Shown: positions 1 to 7,020, numbered from the stretch's first letter. The stretch: DNA of 7,375 bases from Archaeoglobaceae archaeon (GCA_027016055.1 JALWBF010000152.1:1-7375), one strand, 5' to 3'. A program made the numbers and translations. The notes: a model not told the origin generated them from the letters alone.

Positions 1-386
1 ATGTCGTTCCACGTCATATATCTTACTGTCGGGAGTCTATCTCCCACCTTGAGCGTTCTTCCTTCGATCGGGACGATTCTGTTGTTTTGCCTGCCAACGA
101 AGGAATGGTAGGGCGTTGCGGTAATTAGCCTTCCGGATCTCGTCTTAATCCTTATCAGTTTTCCGCTGAACCTATGCCTTATAACGCTTGTAATCCTCTT
201 CCATCTAACCTTTTCGTCCTGATCCAAGCTTAGCGCGTAAATTTCTACCGGCAAATCACATATTTCGTGAATTCCTTGCTTAATGAATCCGAACTTCTCC
301 ATGCACTCATCGACGAACCTGCCGATCTCAACAATCCTAACGTTTTCCCCTTCCCTCACTATTATCTTCTCATCCCAAGGCAGTGA
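1..386 (-). mobile_element. Intein, N-terminal splicing (Hint) domain, inserted in the A'' trigger loop; partial
   Basis: An in-frame protein intron begins at residue 72 of RpoA2, directly after the conserved ...EPGTQM. Intein numbering: Ser1 opens block A (SLPWDEKIIVREG), giving a Ser rather than the commoner Cys as first nucleophile. Block B lies at residues 85-96 with the pattern G-x2-I-x2-T-x2-H-x-F (G85, I88, T91, H94, F96; bases 134-99). T91 and H94 are the residues that normally assist the N-terminal acyl shift. A VGDRLP segment (114-119), typical of Hint folds just after block B, follows. At least 128 residues lie in the window. Blocks F and G, the terminal Asn and any LAGLIDADG endonuclease are beyond the edge, so I cannot say whether it is full-length or mini. 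The expected +1 extein residue is Thr (from ...QM/TMRTFH in the family), which is an allowed splicing nucleophile. Inteins are known in archaeal A'' genes, for example in Methanocaldococcus jannaschii; whether the site is identical needs an alignment. Confidence 0.93.
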
Positions 387-599
387 CATCTGCGTTCCCG
401 GCTCGCCTATCGACTGGGCAGCAACTATGCCGGCTGCCTCTCCGGGCTCCATCAGATTCTTCAGATATACTTCGACGCATCTGTCGACGATCTTCTTTGC
501 AAGTTTTTCATCAGCCTTTATCTCCTCAAGCTTCTTCTTTATTTCCTCCTTAACTTTTGGGGGAAGGGGTTTATCCTTAAGGAGATCATCGTAATTCAT
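1..599 (-). CDS. rpoA2: RNA polymerase subunit A'' (N-terminal part), interrupted by an intein; runs off the left edge
   Basis: This is the C-terminal half of the split largest subunit of archaeal RNA polymerase; A'' carries the trigger loop and the jaw. The frame is open for 199 codons from ATG at 599 to the window edge. Residues 1-71 are normal A'': a charged N-terminal helical region, then EPGEAAGIVAAQSIGEPGTQM (residues 51-71), which leads into the trigger loop. In an uninterrupted A'' the next residues would be TMRTFHYAGV or similar. Here residue 72 is instead a Ser that opens an intein N-terminal domain (see 1-386). The ATG is preceded by GAGGTGAT with a 5-base spacer, and this site overlaps the end of rpoA1, so the two are translated in tandem. 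The C-terminal part of the intein and the rest of A'' are not visible. No frameshift or stop occurs in the visible part, so the gene looks intact. Confidence 0.95.
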   Translation of the reverse strand, partial: MNYDDLLKDKPLPPKVKEEIKKKLEEIKADEKLAKKIVDRCVEVYLKNLMEPGEAAGIVAAQSIGEPGTQMSLPWDEKIIVREGENVRIVEIGRFVDECMEKFGFIKQGIHEICDLPVEIYALSLDQDEKVRWKRITSVIRHRFSGKLIRIKTRSGRLITATPYHSFVGRQNNRIVPIEGRTLKVGDRLPTVRYMTWND

Positions 600-604
600 A
601 AAAA

Positions 605-612
605 ATCACCTC
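605..612 (-). promoter_or_regulatory. Ribosome binding site of rpoA2
   Basis: GAGGTGAT on the minus strand, an 8-base match to the archaeal anti-Shine-Dalgarno end of 16S rRNA, followed by five T and the ATG at 599. It contains the TGA stop of rpoA1, which suggests translational coupling of A' and A''. Confidence 0.85.
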
Positions 613-3230
613 TTCTCTTCGGCTAAAACCTCCTTAACAATTCTATCTATATCAACAGCCTTACCTCTGAAGCTCTTCATCGGATCAACACCGTCTTCAC
701 CGTATCTGAACTGAACGAGCGTCCCTGATGTCTGCTCTTTTACGGTTCCATCGTATTCTACCTTCAGATCCTGCAGAGCGTTGATGAGTCTTCTCTGGAG
801 GTAACCGGACTGCGAAGTTCTGACTGCTGTGTCAACCAGTCCTTCCCTACCACCCATGGCATGGAAGAAGAACTCTATCGGATTCAAACCGCGCTTGTAG
901 CTGCTCTCAACGAATCCCCTTGCTCTAGCGCTTAGATCTCCGGGCTTGAAGTGCGGAAGAGTTCTGTTCGTGTAAGTATATCCTCTCTTGATCCTCTCTC
1001 CTCTTACTGACTGCTGTCCTATGCATGCTGCCATCTGAGTCAGGTTGAGCATCGAACCCCTTGCACCGCTCACGGCCATGATCACGGCCGGATTATCGTA
1101 ACCGAGGAACTTTCCGGCAATCTTACCGGCTTGATCTCTCGCCTTACCCAATTCTCTCATGATCATCATCTCAAGCGTTTCCTCCAAGCTCCTTCCCGGC
1201 ATCGGCTCCAAGTTTCCTTCCCTGTAAGCTTTGATTAGCTCCTCAACCCTCTTTTCAGCTTCGGCTATAACCTCCTTTATCTGCTCGATAGCCTCTTGCG
1301 GTATATCCTCGTCATCTATCCCGATCGTGAATCCCGTGAACATTATCGCTCTGATGGCCAGATGCGTCATCTGATCTATGAACTCTCTGGCTTTTTCCGT
1401 TCCATACTTTCTAACGATCTCATCGATTATGATGCCCTTGAATGCTCCAACAGCCTTCTCATCTATCGTTCCCTTTATCAACTCACCGTTCTTTATGATA
1501 ACATAAGCGTCATACGGGCATTCCTCCTTCTTACACACATCGCATCCCTGACAGATTTCAGCTTTGAATTCGAGCGTTATGTCCGGCAGAATCAGACTGA
1601 ATATCTGCTTCCCGGTCCAGTATTCCTTGCCGTTCTCGACATACTTCGGCGGAGGAAGATCCTTGACGTTGAGAGGTCTGATAAGAGTCATAACCTCCTC
1701 TCTCGTAAACTTCCTTTCTCCCCTTGTAAGCAAGTATAAGCCTGAGATGTGATCGTGAATGCCTCCGATTATCGGTCCTCCAAATCTCGGGCTTAATATG
1801 TGCTCCTGAACGGCCATCAGAATCTTCGCCTCAGCCTGGGCTTCCAAGCTCTGAGGAACGTGAAGGTTCATCTCATCTCCGTCGAAGTCAGCGTTGTAAG
1901 GCGGGCAAACTGCTGGATTAAGCCTGAAGGTCTTGTATGGCAAAACCCTGACGTAATGTGCCATAATGCTCATTCTATGCAAAGACGGCTGTCTGTTGAA
2001 GAGGACAATGTCTCCATCCTTGAGCTGTCTTTCTACAATCCAACCCGGCTCTATCTTCTCCGCAAGTTCTTCCCTGTTCGTATCCATTACCCTAATTCTT
2101 CTTCCATCAGGTCTGATTACGTAGTTAGCCTTGGGATGTTCCGTTCTTAGTATGTATTCCCTTGCTTCGTCTATGTTCCTCTCAGTTACATACAACGGAA
2201 CCGTAAGCTCTTCGGCTACAACCTTCGGAACTCCCACTTCATTTATGCTTAAGCATGGATCAGGACTAATTACCGTTCTCGCGGAGAAGTTAACTCTCTT
2301 TCCGGACAAAGAACCCCTGAATCTACCTTCCTTACCCTTCAATCTCTGGGCAAGTGTTTTGAGCGGTCTTCCGCTTCTATGCCTTGCAGGAGGAATTCCG
2401 CTTACCTCGTTGTCCAAATACGTCGTTACGTGATATTGCAGTAGTTCCCAGAGATCTTCCAAGATGAGCTGAGGCGCTCCAGCTTCCTTGTTCTCCAAAA
2501 ACCTCTGATTGATCCTTATGATGTCTACGAGCTTGTGCGTGAGATCGTCTTCGCTCCTCTGTCCGGTTTCGAGTATAATCGAGGGTCTAACCGTAACCGG
2601 CGGAACCGGTAAAACGGTAAGCACGAACCACTCCGGTCTTACGGCTTTAGGATTCAATCCCAAGGCGGGAAGATCTTCGTCCGGAATCTTCTCCAGCCTT
2701 TCCCTGACATCTTTGGGAGTCAGCCTATGCTCTCCTTCGTAGTAAAACGTGGGTTTCTCGAATTTTATCTCTATCTGCTCGGCACCGCAGTGTGGACACT
2801 TCTTTACCGCTTTAGCCCTTCTGTATACCTCCTTTACTATTTCTTCGTAATCCTGACCGAGCTTCTTGCGCTTCTCTATCTCCTCGATAAACTTATCCCT
2901 TATCTTATCCTTAAGCAACAATCTACCGCATTCTCTGCAAGTGGCGTTCAGAAGCTTGGCTATAAGCTTCGCATAACCGACGTGAATAACCGGAGCAGCA
3001 AGCTCTATGTGCCCGAAATGCCCGGGGCATTCGCCAGCCTTACCTCCGCATGTCTTACATCTAAGCCCGGGATCTATAACTCCCAACCTTAGATCCATCA
3101 ATCCTCCGTCTATCGGAAAACCGTCGTCATCGTAGGTTTCCGGAGTGATTATCTTGGCAACGCTCATTCTTCTAATTTCCTGAGGACTCAAAACCTCGAA
3201 CCTTATAGCTGCAATCCTTTTTGGAATCAT
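606..3230 (-). CDS. rpoA1: DNA-directed RNA polymerase subunit A'
   Basis: N-terminal two thirds of the largest RNA polymerase subunit (Rpb1/beta' homologue), which holds the catalytic Mg2+. With the ATG start it has 874 residues, a normal length for A'. In order: an N-terminal zinc site CxxC-x6-CxxH (C58, C61, C68, H71); a second zinc site formed by CREC (98-101) and CPHC (145-148); the switch/lid region around RFRGSLSGKRVNFSARTVIS (303-322); the absolutely conserved NADFDGD (446-452, bases 1875-1895) with three Mg2+-binding Asp; a Cys cluster at 560-571; the funnel region SGARGSMLNLTQMAACIGQQ (721-740); and the bridge helix beginning GREGLVDTAVRTSQSGY (794-810). ATG at 3230 is preferred over the in-frame GTG at 3239, because that GTG lies inside the binding site GAGGTGAT. 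The gap to rpoB1 is 10 bases and to rpoA2 6 bases. There is no intein or break here. Confidence 0.97.
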   Translation of the reverse strand: MIPKRIAAIRFEVLSPQEIRRMSVAKIITPETYDDDGFPIDGGLMDLRLGVIDPGLRCKTCGGKAGECPGHFGHIELAAPVIHVGYAKLIAKLLNATCRECGRLLLKDKIRDKFIEEIEKRKKLGQDYEEIVKEVYRRAKAVKKCPHCGAEQIEIKFEKPTFYYEGEHRLTPKDVRERLEKIPDEDLPALGLNPKAVRPEWFVLTVLPVPPVTVRPSIILETGQRSEDDLTHKLVDIIRINQRFLENKEAGAPQLILEDLWELLQYHVTTYLDNEVSGIPPARHRSGRPLKTLAQRLKGKEGRFRGSLSGKRVNFSARTVISPDPCLSINEVGVPKVVAEELTVPLYVTERNIDEAREYILRTEHPKANYVIRPDGRRIRVMDTNREELAEKIEPGWIVERQLKDGDIVLFNRQPSLHRMSIMAHYVRVLPYKTFRLNPAVCPPYNADFDGDEMNLHVPQSLEAQAEAKILMAVQEHILSPRFGGPIIGGIHDHISGLYLLTRGERKFTREEVMTLIRPLNVKDLPPPKYVENGKEYWTGKQIFSLILPDITLEFKAEICQGCDVCKKEECPYDAYVIIKNGELIKGTIDEKAVGAFKGIIIDEIVRKYGTEKAREFIDQMTHLAIRAIMFTGFTIGIDDEDIPQEAIEQIKEVIAEAEKRVEELIKAYREGNLEPMPGRSLEETLEMMIMRELGKARDQAGKIAGKFLGYDNPAVIMAVSGARGSMLNLTQMAACIGQQSVRGERIKRGYTYTNRTLPHFKPGDLSARARGFVESSYKRGLNPIEFFFHAMGGREGLVDTAVRTSQSGYLQRRLINALQDLKVEYDGTVKEQTSGTLVQFRYGEDGVDPMKSFRGKAVDIDRIVKEVLAEEKR

Positions 3231-3234
3231 TACA

Positions 3235-3242
3235 ATCACCTC
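3235..3242 (-). promoter_or_regulatory. Ribosome binding site deciding the rpoA1 start
   Basis: GAGGTGAT on the minus strand, 4 bases before ATG at 3230. It overlaps the TGA stop of rpoB1 (3243-3241). The in-frame GTG at 3239 is part of this site, so it is unlikely to be the initiator. Confidence 0.85.
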
Positions 3243-5055
3243 ATACCTTATCTCCCAAAATCAATCTCGGAGCGATCATCATGGATTTGAGCTCATCCAG
3301 AAGAAGCTTGAACGCGTAGCTCATAACCACCTTATGGATGTTGCTATCATCATCGCATACGTGACAGTATGCCACGCCTCTCCTGTAATCGAAAGTCGCT
3401 ATATGCCCGCAGTTTCCGCAAACGTAAACCTCTATTTTGTCGGATTCCTCAAGCAGTCTATCGTTAAGCAGTAAAGCCGCTCCGTGTCCTATTAGCACGT
3501 CTCTCTCCATCTCTCCGAATCTCAAGCCTCCTTTCCTTGCTCTGCCTTCGGTGGGCTGTCTTGTGAGAATCTGCACCGGTCCTCTGCTTCTCGCGTGAAT
3601 CTTGTTAGAAACCATGTGGTAGAGCTTCTGATAGTATATTACTCCGACGAATATGTCCACGACATACCTCTTTCCTGTTATTCCATCATACATGACTTCC
3701 TTTCCAGTGTGAACGAATCCGAACTTCTCCAAAGCTTTTCTTAGATCCCATTCTTTTTCTCCATGGAATATCGTTCCATCTATTCTTCTACCTTCCAAGC
3801 AACCAACCTTACCGCCTATCATCTCCAAAACGTGACCGATGGTCATTCTCGACGGAATCGCATGCGGGTTGATGATCATATCCGGAACTATTCCGGATTC
3901 CGTCCAAGGCATGTCTTCTTCGGGCACTATCAATCCTATTACTCCCTTCTGCCCATGTCTCGATGCAAACTTATCTCCAAGCTCCGGAATCCTCAGATCC
4001 CTAACCCTAACCTTTGCAAGCTTTGAACCGCTTTCCGATTGCATCAAAAACACTGCATCCACTATCCCCTTCTCGTTGCTTCTCATGCATACAGACGTCT
4101 CCCTTCTTTTCTGCGGACTTATTCCCAACTTCGGCTCTTCGAGGAATCTCGGCGGAGAAGTTTTACCGATTAGGACATCATCTGGCCCTACTTCTGTTTC
4201 CGGAAAAACTAGTCCGTCCTCATCCAGATGCATGTATGCTTCTGCTCCTCTGTAACCTGAAACGTCAGCCGGAGGAATTTCGAACCTGTCTTCCTGACCG
4301 CCGGGATACCTGATCTCCTCGGCTTCATACGTTCTGAAGAAGTGCGATCTCGCCAAACCCCTATCGATGCTACCCTTGTTGAAGATAAGGGCATCTTCTA
4401 TGTTGTATCCTTCGTAGCTCAAAACTGCAACGACGAAGTTCTGTCCGGATGGTCTTTCATCGTATTTTATTTCCTTCTGAGTGTCGGTCGTTACTATTGG
4501 AATCTGCGGATAGTGTAGGAGATGTCCTCTCGTATCCGCTCTCCACGCAAGGTTTGCATAGGGTAAGCCGAGGCTCTGCTTGATCATCGCAGCACCCATC
4601 GTGTTACGTGGCGAAGCGTTGTGTTCTGGATAGGGAATAGAACCCAAGCATATTCCGGCTATTAGCGAAGGATCCAATTCGAGATGAGTATGTTCCGGAG
4701 TTAGATCTTCCTCATTTACGGCAATGTAAGCGTTCTCTTCTTCCTCGGCATCCAAAAACTCTATCTTTCCTTGCTTAACGAGATCGTCGAAAGTTATCTC
4801 ACCCTTCTTGAGTTTCTCGATATCCTCTTCAGTAACAAGCGGTTTTCCATCTTTAACAACTATCAAAGGTCTTCTTGCCCTCCCGGCATCTGTGTTTATT
4901 CTAACCTCGTTCGAATCCGGATAGTAAGCAACGTTAACCTGAATTGAAATCTTACCGCTTCTCCTAAGCTCTCTTATCTGTTCAGCCAACTTTTGACCGT
5001 CATCGACAAATCCGATAAGAGCACCGTTAACGTAAACCCTACACTTCCTCTCCAA
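3241..5055 (-). CDS. rpoB1: DNA-directed RNA polymerase subunit B'
   Basis: C-terminal part of the split second-largest subunit (Rpb2/beta homologue); it lines the active site with A'. Proposed start is TTG at 5055, giving 604 residues. Landmarks in that numbering: GYNIEDALIFNKGSIDRG (216-233), with the ED pair that lies near the catalytic metal in Rpb2; GDKFASRHGQKG (360-371, bases 3943-3978), with the two active-site Lys; the hybrid-binding and anchor region with KIHARSRGPVQILTRQPTEG (485-504) and GLRFGEMERD (510-519); and a C-terminal zinc site CGNC...CHVC (C546, C549, C564, C567). No ATG exists near the N-terminus. GTG at 5064 would overlap rpoB2 by 8 bases and has only a weak AAGG one base upstream. 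TTG at 5055 has GGGGTGGT and a 4-base spacer, the pattern of its neighbours, and leaves a 1-base gap after rpoB2. The start is inferred; the identity is not in doubt. Confidence 0.96.
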   Translation of the reverse strand: MERKCRVYVNGALIGFVDDGQKLAEQIRELRRSGKISIQVNVAYYPDSNEVRINTDAGRARRPLIVVKDGKPLVTEEDIEKLKKGEITFDDLVKQGKIEFLDAEEEENAYIAVNEEDLTPEHTHLELDPSLIAGICLGSIPYPEHNASPRNTMGAAMIKQSLGLPYANLAWRADTRGHLLHYPQIPIVTTDTQKEIKYDERPSGQNFVVAVLSYEGYNIEDALIFNKGSIDRGLARSHFFRTYEAEEIRYPGGQEDRFEIPPADVSGYRGAEAYMHLDEDGLVFPETEVGPDDVLIGKTSPPRFLEEPKLGISPQKRRETSVCMRSNEKGIVDAVFLMQSESGSKLAKVRVRDLRIPELGDKFASRHGQKGVIGLIVPEEDMPWTESGIVPDMIINPHAIPSRMTIGHVLEMIGGKVGCLEGRRIDGTIFHGEKEWDLRKALEKFGFVHTGKEVMYDGITGKRYVVDIFVGVIYYQKLYHMVSNKIHARSRGPVQILTRQPTEGRARKGGLRFGEMERDVLIGHGAALLLNDRLLEESDKIEVYVCGNCGHIATFDYRRGVAYCHVCDDDSNIHKVVMSYAFKLLLDELKSMMIAPRLILGDKV

Positions 5056-5056
5056 A

Positions 5057-6532
5057 TCAACCACCCCTTATCGGTTCTACACCCAAATTAAACAGTATCC
5101 TCTTGACTTCCTCCTCATCAGTTCCAACACTAACCTCAGCATATTGCGCGAAATTCTTAACCAATCCGCAGTTCGGGCCTTCCGGAGTTTCGTTCGGGCA
5201 AACTCTACCCCACTGAGTCGGATGCAGATCTCTCGCCTCGAAATGAGGTTGTGATCTTGAGAGGGGAGAAATTACCCTCCTCAGGTGTGAAAGGACTGAC
5301 ATGTAGTTGTGCCTGTCTATAAGCTGGGAAACTCCCGTTCTTCCGCCGACCCAATTTCCGGTAGCCATCGGATGCATTATTCTATCCGTAAGAACGTCGG
5401 CTCTTACTGCTGTAGCCATTTTGAGAGGTCTGCCTCTCGCTTTAGCCCTTTCGAGCTGATACTTTACATCCTTTATGAGTCTAAGAAGCGCAACTCTGAA
5501 TATCTCCTCCATAAGGTCTCCAGCCAACTTCAGTCTCTTATTTGCGTAATGATCTTTATCATCCTCCCTTCTCAATCCTAAAGCAAGCTCGAAAACCATC
5601 TCGGCCATCCTTGCCAAGAAGAACGCTTTAGCCCTTCTTGCTTCCGGCTCAACGCCCAAATGGGGGAGGAAGTATTGATCCAGAACCTGATTAGCCCTCT
5701 GAATTCTGTATTCCTTGCTCTGCCCCGGAGCAACCCTTCTTCCTATGTATTCTATAGCCTCTTCCTGCGTTTCAACTTCCGCAACTTCAACGTTTTCGAG
5801 CATGAATTTCATGATCTCAGGATTAGTGCTAACCATCTCGATTATCTCCTGATCTGTTTCCACGCCTAAAGCCTTCATTAGAACGACGAATTGTATCGGC
5901 TTCGGGAGTTGGGGAAACGTAACTTCGAGTATGTTGCTTTTCGTTCTTTCTACAACCACAAGCGCCCTGTAACCGGCTCTCTGACTGAAGCACTTTGCAA
6001 CTTCAATTTCCTCACCGTATCTCTCCTCCTTCTCAAGGAGAATCTTGTTCGGGGCAAGGTCTTCCAAAGTCATTAAAGCCCTTTCACTTCCGTTTATTAT
6101 GAAGTATCCGCCCGGATCAAGAGGGTCTTCTCCGACCTTAGTTACATCGTCAACATCATTAAGGTTGCAGGCTTTGGACTTAAGCATTATTGGAAGCATT
6201 CCTATCTCAACCACCTCTTCCTCCAATTCTCTGCCCTCATCTATAATTTGGGCTTCCAAGTATATCGGTGCGGCGTAAGTCAGATTCCTGAGCCTTGCTT
6301 CAGCCGGGAAAAGCTTCCTTCTTGAACCGTCAGCCTCCTTCACAATAGGTTTTCCAACCCAAACTTTGCCGAGTTTGACGTAGGTATCGGGAATGTCCAA
6401 CTCGATGATCTTCTGCTCATCTATTACCCTTTGCAGTCCCTCATCCAGAAATCTGTTAAACGAATCTATCTGATGCTTTACGAGCCTTTCGTGCGTGAAG
6501 TAGGCTCTTGCCAAAACCCTCCTATCTAACAT
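5057..6532 (-). CDS. rpoB2: DNA-directed RNA polymerase subunit B''
   Basis: N-terminal part of the split second-largest RNA polymerase subunit: protrusion, lobe and fork regions. From ATG at 6532 it has 491 residues, normal for split B''. Visible in order: an N-terminal Rpb2-type segment LVKHQIDSFNRFLDEGL (17-33); PIMLKSKACNL (114-124) and DPGGYFIINGSERAL (139-153), strongly conserved in the protrusion; DDKDHYANKRLKLAGDL (324-340); NWVGGRTGVSQLIDRHNYMS (393-412); and RVISPLSRSQPHFEARDLHP (419-438) running into WGRVCPNETPEGPNCGLVKN (441-460), the fork and rifampicin-pocket equivalent. The protein ends soon after, at the usual archaeal split point. GTG codons at 6541 and 6538 are in frame but belong to the binding site AGGTGGTG, so ATG at 6532 is chosen. 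A 78-base gap separates it from rpoH, the largest in the operon. The split form argues against Thermococcales and Crenarchaeota. Confidence 0.97.
   Translation of the reverse strand: MLDRRVLARAYFTHERLVKHQIDSFNRFLDEGLQRVIDEQKIIELDIPDTYVKLGKVWVGKPIVKEADGSRRKLFPAEARLRNLTYAAPIYLEAQIIDEGRELEEEVVEIGMLPIMLKSKACNLNDVDDVTKVGEDPLDPGGYFIINGSERALMTLEDLAPNKILLEKEERYGEEIEVAKCFSQRAGYRALVVVERTKSNILEVTFPQLPKPIQFVVLMKALGVETDQEIIEMVSTNPEIMKFMLENVEVAEVETQEEAIEYIGRRVAPGQSKEYRIQRANQVLDQYFLPHLGVEPEARRAKAFFLARMAEMVFELALGLRREDDKDHYANKRLKLAGDLMEEIFRVALLRLIKDVKYQLERAKARGRPLKMATAVRADVLTDRIMHPMATGNWVGGRTGVSQLIDRHNYMSVLSHLRRVISPLSRSQPHFEARDLHPTQWGRVCPNETPEGPNCGLVKNFAQYAEVSVGTDEEEVKRILFNLGVEPIRGG
5060..5067 (-). promoter_or_regulatory. 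Ribosome binding site favouring a TTG start for rpoB1
   Basis: GGGGTGGT on the minus strand, then TGAT, then TTG at 5055. The core GGTGGT plus a 4-base spacer matches the arrangement before rpoH and rpoB2. It spans the last codons of rpoB2. The alternative GTG at 5064 is inside this site. Confidence 0.6.
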
Positions 6533-6536
6533 AACC

Positions 6537-6543
6537 ACCACCT
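6537..6543 (-). promoter_or_regulatory. Ribosome binding site deciding the rpoB2 start
   Basis: AGGTGGT on the minus strand with a 4-base spacer to ATG at 6532. The in-frame GTG codons at 6541 and 6538 fall in or at the edge of the site. Confidence 0.75.
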
Positions 6544-6570
6544 GAAGTAGGCTAAGTTAAAAGTTCGGTA

Positions 6571-6585
6571 ATTTAAACTTATTCG
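6571..6585 (-). promoter_or_regulatory. Candidate internal promoter for rpoB2 and downstream genes
   Basis: In the 78-base rpoH-rpoB2 gap the minus strand reads CGAATAAG then TTTAAAT. This resembles an archaeal BRE followed by a TATA box, and the CGAAAAAG/TTTATAT of the tRNA promoter in this window. The TATA centre near 6574 predicts a start of transcription near 6548-6550, giving a leader of about 17 bases that contains the rpoB2 binding site. A short T5 run (6592-6588) lies just upstream. An A/T-rich gap can produce such a match by chance, so this is a candidate only. Confidence 0.42.
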
Positions 6586-6610
6586 TGAAAAATTGTCATG
6601 TTTCATAATT

Positions 6611-6922
6611 TCAGATTTCTTCCTCCTCTTCAACTTCGGACTCAACCTCTTCCTTCTCCTCCTTTATAATCTTCGAACTTTTTATCGAAGGCGGAATTAC
6701 AAGCCTATAAGCAATCGTTTTTCCAGCAGTTGGGCTATCTCTGATAATCCTGACGATGTCTCCGACTTTGGCACCGATCTCTTTGGCTATGGGATCATCA
6801 GCCCTAATCTTAGGTAACTGCTCCGGTTTAATGCCGAGAGTCTTCAAAACCTCCTCAGCTTCCTCCTTACTCAAAACCTCATGCTTCGGAACGAGTATAT
6901 GATCCTGCAACCTGATCTTCAT
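6611..6922 (-). CDS. rpoH: DNA-directed RNA polymerase subunit H
   Basis: Small archaeal RNA polymerase subunit equivalent to the C-terminal domain of eukaryotic Rpb5; it sits on the jaw near downstream DNA. From ATG at 6922 it has 103 residues. The core (1-77) carries the family signature: LQDHILVPKHEVLS (5-18), LPKIRADDPIAKEIGAKVGD (36-55) and the end of the fold, IIRDSPTAGKTIAYRLV (59-75). The last 25 or so residues are extra compared with the usual 75-85 residue protein: a Lys/Glu-rich, then almost purely Glu tail (EEVEEEEEI-like ending). GTG at 6931 is in frame, but it lies inside GGTGGT, the binding site, so ATG is preferred. It is the first protein gene of the rpo cluster and starts 24 bases after the tRNA-Lys gene. 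Confidence 0.95.
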   Translation of the reverse strand: MKIRLQDHILVPKHEVLSKEEAEEVLKTLGIKPEQLPKIRADDPIAKEIGAKVGDIVRIIRDSPTAGKTIAYRLVIPPSIKSSKIIKEEKEEVESEVEEEEEI

Positions 6923-6926
6923 GTTT

Positions 6927-6932
6927 ACCACC
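6927..6932 (-). promoter_or_regulatory. Ribosome binding site of rpoH
   Basis: GGTGGT on the minus strand, then AAAC and ATG at 6922. It lies in the 24-base tRNA-rpoH spacer and includes the in-frame GTG at 6931, which is therefore unlikely to be the start. Confidence 0.7.
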
Positions 6933-6946
6933 GAAATATGAGATAG

Positions 6947-7020
6947 CGGGCTCGACGGGATTTGAACCCGCGACCGACGGGTTAAAAGCCCGTCGCTCTA
7001 CCTGGCTGAGCTACGAGCCC
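6947..7020 (-). tRNA. tRNA-Lys, anticodon TTT
   Basis: A complete cloverleaf reads from 7020 down. The acceptor GGGCTCG pairs fully with CGAGCCC, and the D arm is GCTC/GAGC. The anticodon stem is ACGGG/CCCGT, with the 7-base loop CTTTTAA placing TTT at 6986-6984. The T arm is GCGGG/CCCGT with loop TTCAAAT. The discriminator base is G at 6947. CCA is not encoded, so it must be added after transcription. There is no intron. The anticodon reads AAA and, by wobble, AAG. The gene sits directly between a strong promoter and rpoH, with no T-rich terminator after it. Confidence 0.97.

Noticed and set aside
283..594. Plus-strand open frame of 103 codons opposite rpoA2
   Set aside because: It is low-complexity Ser/Phe/Ile-rich sequence created by the antisense of a Lys/Glu-rich gene, with no binding site and no recognisable domain. 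The minus-strand frame is clearly rpoA2 plus intein.
1296..6278. Many other antisense open frames inside rpoA1, rpoB1 and rpoB2
   Set aside because: All lie within conserved polymerase genes, overlap each other and show no family motifs or ribosome binding sites.
6554..6580. A/T-rich imperfect inverted repeat (AAGTTAAA ... TTTAAACTT) in the rpoH-rpoB2 gap
   Set aside because: The arms need a bulge, are nearly all A/T and would form a very weak stem. It is better explained by the candidate TATA element there.
6593..6817. Plus-strand 74-codon frame opposite rpoH
   Set aside because: It has a hydrophobic, Phe/Leu-rich start that is only the antisense of the Glu-rich RpoH tail, and no promoter or binding site was seen.
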